Source of the DNA: an uncultured Chitinophagales bacterium
GTDB lineage: Bacteria > Bacteroidota > Bacteroidia > Chitinophagales > JAHDHT01
Direction of reading: 5' to 3'
Assembly: GCA_938023075.1 (NCBI GenBank)
Contig: CALHDG010000098.1
Coordinates: 1 to 50,795 of the forward strand
DNA: 50,795 nt
In this document: in pieces, positions 44,723-50,795 of the stretch
Layout: each line of letters starts with the position of its first letter
Position numbering within the stretch: position 1 is the first letter of the stretch
Program-made: the position numbers and the translations under genes
Notes under the pieces: model-generated
What the model saw: the letters and a program-made list of their open reading frames with translations, nothing else
Told to the model about the DNA's origin: nothing
The model's database searches: none

Positions 44723-45199
44723 ATGGTAAATAACACAATTAAAATAGGGTTAATGTTGCTGGTGATATTCACCGCTTGCCAAAAACGAAATTTGAAACAT
44801 GCAGAAAAATCATTAGAAGGCAGTTGGGCGGTGCAATCCATTTACAGTGCTTACGGGCAAAATACCAATTTAGGCATCCAAACAAATGAAGAATTTAACG
44901 AAGATGGACCACTTGGTCAGTTTAATTTTGATAAAGAGATGGTCACCTATCGTTTCACACGCTTAGATACACTGTACGAAAGTAATAGTGCTTGGAATTT
45001 AGTGAGAGAAAAAATAAATGCAGGCTTTACCAAGGCAGAACAATATACTTTAGAGATGGACAAGTTTGAATTTATATGTGCCTTTGGAGACCAAACCAGC
45101 GACGCCGAAAAACAGGCAACTGAAGTGAAGTTGATGTTTGAGACCAAAACTATTGGAAGTTATTATACTTTTGAATTGGATTTACGCAAAAAAGAGTAA
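44723..45199 (+). CDS. Small lipoprotein, lipocalin-like
   Basis: 158 residues. MVNNTIKIGLMLLVIFTACQ is a signal with a lipobox-like FTAC, so it is probably lipid-anchored. The body starts LEGSWAVQSIYSAYGQ, the usual opening strand of lipocalin-like Bacteroidota lipoproteins, and contains alternating strands up to GSYYTFELDLRKKE. No catalytic residues. It is followed 68 bp later by the thioredoxin-like lipoprotein gene on the same strand, possibly cotranscribed. Confidence 0.75.
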   Translation: MVNNTIKIGLMLLVIFTACQKRNLKHAEKSLEGSWAVQSIYSAYGQNTNLGIQTNEEFNEDGPLGQFNFDKEMVTYRFTRLDTLYESNSAWNLVREKINAGFTKAEQYTLEMDKFEFICAFGDQTSDAEKQATEVKLMFETKTIGSYYTFELDLRKKE

Positions 45200-45267
45200 T
45201 CACCAAATTCCTAATTAATAAACAACACCTATTTTAATTTAACAAAAAACTGATGATTAATATTTAA

Positions 45268-45762
45268 ATGTATTTAAAATTTACAACCCCTAATTCAACA
45301 GTATTACTTATGCTTAGTCTCTTTTTTTGTTTGGGTATGGCTTGTAATAGTCCAGATTTTAAAGTGCAAAATTTAGAATTAATCAATCTTGCCGGCGATA
45401 AAGTTGAATTAGATGACTACCAAAACAAAGTGTTGTTTGTTAACTTTTGGGCAACTTGGTGCAAGCCTTGCTTAGAAGAATTCCCATCCATAGTGCGCGC
45501 GCAAAACATCATGCAAGCTAAGGGATACGAATTTTTATTTATTTCGGATGAACCCATTTCGGTTATCGAATCTTTCAAAAAAAAGAAAGGCTATAACTTC
45601 AATTACCTAAAATCAAATAAAGCAATTGTTGAATATGGCATTTACAGCTTGCCGGTTACCTATATTATTGCTAATGGAGAAGTACTAGGTACCTTAAGTG
45701 GAGGCTATAGATGGGATACACCCGGAAATTTAAAGCTATTAGAAGATTTTTTAACCCAATAA
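45268..45762 (+). CDS. TlpA-like thiol-disulfide oxidoreductase lipoprotein
   Basis: 164 residues. A hydrophobic leader LLMLSLFFCLGMACNS ends in a lipobox-like GMAC, implying attachment on the periplasmic side. The thioredoxin fold carries KVLFVNFWATWCKPCLEEFPS with the active-site WCKPC, and YGIYSLPVTYII with the cis-proline (LPVTY). This is the TlpA/ResA arrangement used to reduce disulfides in periplasmic substrates such as cytochrome maturation partners. No cytochrome gene is nearby, so the client is unknown. Confidence 0.9.
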   Translation: MYLKFTTPNSTVLLMLSLFFCLGMACNSPDFKVQNLELINLAGDKVELDDYQNKVLFVNFWATWCKPCLEEFPSIVRAQNIMQAKGYEFLFISDEPISVIESFKKKKGYNFNYLKSNKAIVEYGIYSLPVTYIIANGEVLGTLSGGYRWDTPGNLKLLEDFLTQ

Positions 45763-45847
45763 ACATACTTTTAATAAGCTAAATGTTATTCAATAAGCTG
45801 CGTCAGGCTCTTCGTCCATTCCATCTTCATCGTTCTCCTTTATCACC

Positions 45848-46276
45848 CTATTCGGTCAAATCATCAATCACATTTGAATCAATTTCATCAACGGCATCAT
45901 TAAAAATTTCTAAACTAAATGGTTTGGTGTACACATTATATACGAAAGGAAATTCGGTCAACTCGTCTGATTGTTCTGGTTGAAAATCAGCACTCATAAA
46001 ATACATATTTACATTTTTATGGTTTTCATAAAAATGTTCTAAGTAATATTTGGCAAAGTAATAACCATCTTTTACAGGTAATTTAATATCGCAAAAAATT
46101 AGTTTTGGAAACCCATTATTCTTTTCAAATTCATAAAGAAGCGCAATAGCTTCATCAATAGACTGAGCGTAAAAACCTTCTATTGGCAAACCTTCCGCTT
46201 CAATTATTGCTTGGGTAAGCACATTATTTGGTTCGTTATCATCTATAAATAATATTTTTATATTCCCTTTATACAC
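45848..46276 (-). CDS. Single-domain response regulator (receiver)
   Basis: 142 residues, only a receiver domain. IKILFIDDNEPNN has the acidic pocket (Asp-Asp), LIFCDIKLPVKDGYYFA the phosphoacceptor Asp, NMYFMSADFQ the switch Ser/Thr position and VYTKPFSLE the conserved Lys. There is no output domain and no histidine kinase nearby. The frame has no ATG before IKILF; the start appears to be GTG. Just beyond the stop lies a short acidic frame (ENDEDGMDEEPDAAY) in another phase, which may be chance. Confidence 0.88.
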   Translation of the reverse strand: MYKGNIKILFIDDNEPNNVLTQAIIEAEGLPIEGFYAQSIDEAIALLYEFEKNNGFPKLIFCDIKLPVKDGYYFAKYYLEHFYENHKNVNMYFMSADFQPEQSDELTEFPFVYNVYTKPFSLEIFNDAVDEIDSNVIDDLTE

Positions 46277-46383
46277 AAAATTTATACATTAGTAGGTAAT
46301 GTAAGTTACGACAGTTAAATTAATTTGTTACATTAATTAACTTTTTAATTTACTTTCATACGTAATGGTTTCAATAAATAAAT

Positions 46384-47337
46384 ATGATTAAGCAAAATAG
46401 AGTAACTGATCTGTTTAAAATACAATATCCAATTATACAAGCCGGTATGGTTTGGTGCAGTGGCTGGCACTTAGCTTCGGCAGTTAGCAATGCAGGTGCT
46501 TTAGGCATAATTGGGTCGGGTTCAATGTATCCGGAAGTGTTGTTAGAGCACATTAAAAAATGTAAAGCCGCTACCCAAAAGCCCTTTGCTGTAAATATAC
46601 CGCTGTTATATCCTGATGTTGATAAACATATTCAAACCATAATAGCACAAGAAGTGCCCATCGTGTTCACTTCGGCAGGTAACCCCAAAAAATATACCGC
46701 TTTGTTAAAGGACCATGGCAAAACAGTTGTGCATGTAGTGTCGAGTGCTAAGTTTGCTTTAAAAGCGCAAGATGCCGGGGTAGATGCCGTAGTTGCCGAA
46801 GGCTTCGAAGCCGGCGGACACAATGGCAAAGAAGAAACGACCACCTTATGTTTGCTACCAATTGTAAAAAAATCGATCAGCATTCCATTAATTGCGGCTG
46901 GTGGCATTGCAACCGGTGCGGCAATGTTGGCTTGCTTCGCCTTGGGTGCAGAAGCCGTTCAAATTGGCAGCCGCTTTGTGGCATCGGAGGAAGCCTCTGC
47001 ACATCAAAATTTTAAACAAGCAGTTATAGAAGCGAAAGAAGGTGATACGATGCTATCAATGAAAAAGGTGGTTTCGGTTAGACTACTAAAGAACAAATTT
47101 TACACAGAACTAAAAAAATTAGAAGATGAAGGTGCTAGTTTGCATAATCAGATTGCCCACTTGGGTAAAGGCAGAGCAAAAATAGGCATGTTTGAAGGGG
47201 ATTTAGAAGAGGGCGAATTGGAAATTGGGCAAATAAGCGGTTTAATCGACAAGGTTTTACCTGCTGCCGATATAGTCGCCAATATTTGGGAAGAATTTAA
47301 ACTAGCCAAACAATGTATAAGTGCCCTTGAGGTATAA
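46384..47337 (+). CDS. Nitronate monooxygenase-like flavoprotein
   Basis: 317-residue FMN-dependent TIM-barrel enzyme of the NMO/2-nitropropane dioxygenase family (also including FabK-type enoyl-ACP reductases). YPIIQAGMVWCSGWHLASAVSNAGALGIIG is the conserved N-terminal flavin loop, VVAEGFEAGGHNG carries the catalytic-type His, and PLIAAGGIATG and GAEAVQIGSRFVAS form the phosphate-binding end of the barrel. The enzyme looks intact. In cells it may detoxify nitronates or have another reductive role; sequence alone does not decide. Single gene. Confidence 0.88.
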   Translation: MIKQNRVTDLFKIQYPIIQAGMVWCSGWHLASAVSNAGALGIIGSGSMYPEVLLEHIKKCKAATQKPFAVNIPLLYPDVDKHIQTIIAQEVPIVFTSAGNPKKYTALLKDHGKTVVHVVSSAKFALKAQDAGVDAVVAEGFEAGGHNGKEETTTLCLLPIVKKSISIPLIAAGGIATGAAMLACFALGAEAVQIGSRFVASEEASAHQNFKQAVIEAKEGDTMLSMKKVVSVRLLKNKFYTELKKLEDEGASLHNQIAHLGKGRAKIGMFEGDLEEGELEIGQISGLIDKVLPAADIVANIWEEFKLAKQCISALEV

Positions 47338-47371
47338 TTGATAAATGTTTACCATCTTTTCTTTTTTTTCA

Positions 47372-47505
47372 GAAGCGAAACAGTTGGCCACGTAGAAAGG
47401 GTAGTCCTGCTTTCCGTTCAAATACTGCGGCTATGCTTCATGCCTGCGCTTCAGGCAGTATAACCACTGCAATCAGGGCTAATTTAAAGGCCTCCGTTTC
47501 TCGCA
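47372..47505 (+). repeat. REP-like repeat family A, copy 5
   Basis: GAAGCGAAAC, GTCCTGCTTTCCGTTCAAAT, a stem ACTGCGGC..GCTTCAGGCAGT, ATAACCACTGCAATCAGGGC and CTCCGTTTCTCG follow the family order. It lies between convergent genes, 35 bp after the nitronate monooxygenase gene. Confidence 0.75.
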
Positions 47506-47550
47506 ATAGACAAAACAAAAAGTGTACTCCTTTAAGACTATGGTAATATT

Positions 47551-48156
47551 TCAGCCTTTGGAAGTGATATAGGCTTTCCAATCGGCTTCTGTATCAATAT
47601 CATTTAAAGCAGGTAATAAAAAATAACTAATTTTTTCTTCTTTCAACATCGATAATGTTTGTTCCAGTAAATTGGCTTGGCTCCAAGGCATATTGTTAAA
47701 CAGTGCCCGGTGGAGTTTGTTCATACCCAATAAATAATAACCGCCATCTTCACTGGGTCCAATAACCACTTCGTTGTTATTTAATTGATACAAAGCCTTA
47801 TTGAGCAGGGTGGTATCAAGTGTTGGGCAATCGCTGCCAATAATAATAGCTTTTGTATGTCCTAATTTAAAAATAAACTCAAAGGCGTGTTGCATGCGTT
47901 CGCCTAAATCATCGCCAAGTTGAATATGTTTTAAATAATGCAGGCTACTCCAATTATCCTTATGATTAATTTCATCACTATAAAATAAATACCGGGTAGC
48001 CTTGCATTGCTTAGCTTGCGTTTGGGTAATTTGCAATAATTGATGATAAATTTTCAAGGCTTCATCATCGCCCATCGTTTTAGCTAACCGTGTTTTTACC
48101 TTTCCTTTTACCGGATTTTTTATAAATATAATTAAAGCATCATTAACATTTATCAT
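47551..48156 (-). CDS. TIGR04282-family glycosyltransferase (DUF2064)
   Basis: 201 residues. LIIFIKNPVKGKVKTRLAKTMG is the N-terminal nucleotide-sugar signature of this family, LGDDLGERMQHAFEFIF and IIIGSDCPTLDTTLL (with SDCP as the metal/nucleotide site) follow, then VIGPSEDGGYYLLGM. The family was named for arsenosugar biosynthesis, but many members sit in unrelated settings. Here it is 17 bp behind feoB and in the same direction, so it is very likely in the feoAB transcript; a functional link to iron is unknown. Confidence 0.88.
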   Translation of the reverse strand: MINVNDALIIFIKNPVKGKVKTRLAKTMGDDEALKIYHQLLQITQTQAKQCKATRYLFYSDEINHKDNWSSLHYLKHIQLGDDLGERMQHAFEFIFKLGHTKAIIIGSDCPTLDTTLLNKALYQLNNNEVVIGPSEDGGYYLLGMNKLHRALFNNMPWSQANLLEQTLSMLKEEKISYFLLPALNDIDTEADWKAYITSKG

Positions 48157-48173
48157 AATTTGAGCTAAGTCTT

Positions 48174-50144
48174 TTAAAAAAGTTGATAAGCAATAAAAGC
48201 AGCTGCATAAGCCATCACTAACATCACTATAAATTGAAGCATAGGATATCGCCAGCTACCGGTTTCTTTTTTAACAATTGCCATAGTACTCATGCATTGT
48301 AAAGCAAAGGCATAAAATAGCAACAAAGACAAACAGGTAGCCACATTATACCGGGGTTCTCCTGTTTTTTGATTGACCTCATTTTTTAACCGTGTTTTTA
48401 TTAAACCCTCTTCTTCTGACCCCACACTGTAAATGGTGGATAAGGCTCCAACAAAAACTTCGCGTGCCGCAAAGGAAGAAATGATGGCGATACCAATTTT
48501 CCAATCGTAACCTAAGGGTTGAATTACCGGTTCAATAATTTTACCGAGATAACCAGCATACGAATATTCTAACTCTACCGCTTCAATTGACAAGGGTTTT
48601 CCTCCATTATTATCTTCATTTAAAGCCTGGTGTTGCTGTTCAATAAAACTTTGCGAACGTGGGCTAAAGCTGGATAACAGCCACAACACCATCGACACAA
48701 TAAAAATAACTTTACCGGCATCTACCACAAAGGCTTTGGTTTTATGATACATATTGTACAATACGTTTCTCCAGTTAGGAACGCGGTAAACCGGCAATTC
48801 TAATGACCATAAGTTATTGCTTTCAATACCAGACCGTTTGTGCATAAAAGCGGCAAGCAACAAAGTAGCCAACACACCTAATACATATAAACCCAATAGC
48901 ATCAAACCTTGCGCATTAAAAAAGCCAGCATTTTCACTGGGAAACATAATGGCTATTAAAATGGTGTAAACGGGTAAACGCGCACTACACGTCATTAACG
49001 GAGCGGCAAAAATTAAAGCCATGCGTTCTTTCGGATTATCGATAATGCGGGCACTCATAATGGCTGGTATAGCGCAAGCCCAACTCGACATTAAGGGTAT
49101 TACACTTTGCCCACTCAAGCCAAAATTCGATAAAAATCGATTGGCAATAAACGAAATACGAGCCAAATACCCGGAATGCTCTAAAATGCCCAACAACAAA
49201 AATAAAATAGCAATTTGCGGAATGAATATAAGTACGCCGCCGAGACCGGGTAAAATACCATTGCTAATTATATCTGCCAGCCAACTGGTTTGAATATTTT
49301 GGGCAGTCCATTTGCTTAAACTCGCAAAGCTTGCATCTATCCAATCCATAGGAATTGAAGATAAATAAAACACCGATTGAAACACGATGAGCATAGTCAA
49401 CAAGAAAAACATCAAACCAAAAATGGGATGTAAAAAAATCCGGTCCCATTTTTTTGATCGCTCTAACAAGCGATTGCCCTTTAATATATTTGCGGAAACT
49501 GATCTGATTTGAGCGCCAATTATTTTTTGACGTTTAAAATAATCGTTGGGATCTAAGTTGCTTTTTTCAGCATTCGATGCTTCAATCTTTTTTGCATAGG
49601 TGTTAATAATTTCGCCATCTTCTATATGGTCATACAAATTCAAGCAAATGGCATTGGGTATGTTGAACTGGTTGTTTTTTACAGCATGTTCTAAATCATT
49701 TAAGCCATCTCCGTTTCTCGAGTTCATTAAAATAACCGGACAGCCTAACCAATCGGACAGCTTATTAATATCAATTTCAATCTTATTTTTTTCTAACTCA
49801 TCTTTAAAATTAATGACTACAATACTGGGGATTTGCAAATCAGCGATTTCAGAAAACAACATCAAGTTTTCTGAAAGCTGCATGGCGGTGGCTACAAATA
49901 CAATAGGGTATTTGCTTACCGAGCGTTCTAATACAGCGTTCTTGGTAATTTGTTCGTCTAAACTAACGCTTATTAATGATTTAATACCCGGCAAATCAAC
50001 TACTTCGTATTGAAGGAAAGTACCGCTTTTTTTATCTACCGTTGCCCCACTGTAGTTGGCAATTTTTTGATTTAAGCCGGTTAACAAATTAAACAAGCTA
50101 CTTTTTCCGGCATTTGGTTTGCCGACTAACGCAAGCTGTGTCAT
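48174..50144 (-). CDS. feoB: Ferrous iron transport protein B
   Basis: 656 residues: an N-terminal cytosolic G domain and a polytopic membrane domain that imports Fe(II). G1 is LVGKPNAGKSSLFN, the switch region NYSGATVDKKSG, G3 VVDLPGIKSL, G4 VVINFKDE. The membrane part has the two gate motifs with cysteines, SSWACAIPAIMSARII and PLMTCSARLPVYT, and the C-terminal YAFALQCMSTMAIVKKETGSW with a third conserved Cys. It is shorter than the E. coli protein but normal for Bacteroidota. feoA is 2 bp upstream, so translation is coupled. Confidence 0.96.
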   Translation of the reverse strand: MTQLALVGKPNAGKSSLFNLLTGLNQKIANYSGATVDKKSGTFLQYEVVDLPGIKSLISVSLDEQITKNAVLERSVSKYPIVFVATAMQLSENLMLFSEIADLQIPSIVVINFKDELEKNKIEIDINKLSDWLGCPVILMNSRNGDGLNDLEHAVKNNQFNIPNAICLNLYDHIEDGEIINTYAKKIEASNAEKSNLDPNDYFKRQKIIGAQIRSVSANILKGNRLLERSKKWDRIFLHPIFGLMFFLLTMLIVFQSVFYLSSIPMDWIDASFASLSKWTAQNIQTSWLADIISNGILPGLGGVLIFIPQIAILFLLLGILEHSGYLARISFIANRFLSNFGLSGQSVIPLMSSWACAIPAIMSARIIDNPKERMALIFAAPLMTCSARLPVYTILIAIMFPSENAGFFNAQGLMLLGLYVLGVLATLLLAAFMHKRSGIESNNLWSLELPVYRVPNWRNVLYNMYHKTKAFVVDAGKVIFIVSMVLWLLSSFSPRSQSFIEQQHQALNEDNNGGKPLSIEAVELEYSYAGYLGKIIEPVIQPLGYDWKIGIAIISSFAAREVFVGALSTIYSVGSEEEGLIKTRLKNEVNQKTGEPRYNVATCLSLLLFYAFALQCMSTMAIVKKETGSWRYPMLQFIVMLVMAYAAAFIAYQLF

Positions 50145-50146
50145 AC

Positions 50147-50371
50147 TTAAATTTTAACCAGTTCAATCATTTCATAATCGGCATTTTTAAGGCTGAGCAT
50201 TTTTCCATTAACGGTTAAGTTAGTTAATTTTGAAAATGCCGGACTGTAATTTTTGGTAACAATAGTGCCTAAGGCAATACCGTTTGCTAACATATAATTT
50301 CGAAAGCTAACCGAACCTTGCAAGCCGGTAATAATGGCTCTTTCTCCTTCTTGTAGTTGTGTAGTTTGCAA
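50147..50371 (-). CDS. feoA: Ferrous iron transport protein A
   Basis: 74 residues, an SH3-like domain that supports FeoB. LQEGERAIITGLQGSVSFRNYMLANGIALGTIV and GKMLSLKNADYEMIELV match the FeoA pattern (GE.A.I..L........L...G...G). The frame opens immediately after a stop and has no ATG before the conserved part, so the start appears to be TTG. No Fur-like palindrome is obvious in the 160 bp upstream. Confidence 0.9.
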   Translation of the reverse strand: MQTTQLQEGERAIITGLQGSVSFRNYMLANGIALGTIVTKNYSPAFSKLTNLTVNGKMLSLKNADYEMIELVKI

Positions 50372-50531
50372 TTTTTATTTTAATGAATCGCAAAGAAAAC
50401 ACTTATTTATAATTAATCTAAACAAGTACGTTATATTCTGATGAAATAAAACTATCTACAAACTAAATTAAATATTTAATCGTTTTATTTTTTTAGAGTT
50501 TCTGCAACAAATCACCATTGTTCACTAATCT

Positions 50532-50795
50532 ATGAAATATATTTTTTCATTCTTTTTTACTTTCCTGATTGCAACAATCAACTTGCTTGCCCAAACTAAT
50601 TTAGTTTCTTTTTTTGAGCTGGCTGATCACGATAATTCATATTATAGGCTTTTGAAAGATTACCTTCAATCCATAGGAATCAATAAAGATCTAATAAATG
50701 ATAACCGAAAATTAAAACATAAGTTTAACTATTCTATTCCAACAGACTTGGTAAAGCCGGGTAGCATCGAAATTCAATTGCGAAATAATATAACG
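50532..50795 (+). CDS. Secreted protein, N-terminal part (runs off right edge)
   Basis: Open frame of 88 codons from ATG at 50532 to the edge. MKYIFSFFFTFLIATINLLAQ is a signal peptide cut after LLAQ, as in the other exported proteins of the window. The visible mature part (NLVSFFELADHDNSYYRLLK, DYLQSIGINKDLINDNRKL) has no recognised domain. Divergent from feoA. Confidence 0.7.
   Translation, partial: MKYIFSFFFTFLIATINLLAQTNLVSFFELADHDNSYYRLLKDYLQSIGINKDLINDNRKLKHKFNYSIPTDLVKPGSIEIQLRNNIT

Noticed and set aside
45783-45983. Plus-strand ORF and a short acidic minus-strand frame beyond the receiver gene
   Set aside because: The plus-strand ORF is antisense to the receiver gene. The acidic frame (ENDEDGMDEEPDAAY) has no start of its own and would need a frameshift, with no run of bases to cause one.

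Overview
The window comes from an AT-rich Bacteroidota genome, most likely of the Saprospiria/Chitinophagia type. Several things point there: C-terminal type IX secretion (T9SS) sorting domains on at least three secreted proteins, two large TonB-dependent receptors with N-terminal carboxypeptidase-like domains, DUF11/SprB-type surface modules, AAA/DUF4143 ATPase and DUF4286 genes, TAnnTTTG promoter elements, and a phosphosulfolactate phosphatase (ComB). No rRNA, tRNA, CRISPR array or complete insertion sequence was seen.

Layout. 1-683 is the 5' part of a secreted protein running off the left edge. 1501-8508 is a minus-strand housekeeping block: a thiolase with two palindromic operators, an M29 aminopeptidase, a DUF4286 protein, and a compact sixA-like/ppk1/ppx polyphosphate operon with overlapping genes. 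8866-11784 is a large T9SS cargo protein with a recent internal 159-bp duplication. 11962-14428 holds repeats around a DUF4340 gene. 14429-16585 is a decaying zone: a frameshifted DUF4347 surface protein followed by a transposase relic. 16589-23989 carries two tandem minus-strand giant surface proteins built from one ~442-residue propeller+DUF11 module (one copy and four copies). 24517-27437 has a glycosyltransferase, a sulfotransferase interrupted by an in-frame stop, a CDP-alcohol phosphatidyltransferase and an antisense relic of a TolC-like protein. 27707-28979 is an AAA/DUF4143 ATPase preceded by three regularly spaced palindromes. 29272-32452 is rpe plus a TonB receptor. 32933-35115 holds a small collagen-like secreted protein and a T9SS cargo protein. 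35465-39374 is comB, a small membrane protein and a PQQ-type sugar dehydrogenase with PKD and T9SS domains. 39609-43946 is an EGF/beta-helix lipoprotein with its TonB receptor. 44005-47337 holds an O-methyltransferase, two lipoproteins (one thioredoxin-like), a lone receiver domain and a nitronate monooxygenase-like protein. 47551-50371 is feoA-feoB followed by a TIGR04282-type glycosyltransferase. 50532 to the right edge is the start of another secreted protein.

The most distinctive content is the intergenic DNA. At least three families of palindromic, mobile-looking short repeats are scattered between genes: a ~158-bp MITE-like palindrome with ends AGGAATGATGAGAAAATAAA (four full copies plus fragments), a REP-like family of ~135 bp, and a single 205-bp nested palindrome. 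Several precise inverted-repeat operators stand next to promoters. I did not find one new multi-gene system that I can defend as such; the best leads are the repeat families, the three-site operator array of the AAA ATPase, the module-expanded surface proteins and the collagen-like protein.
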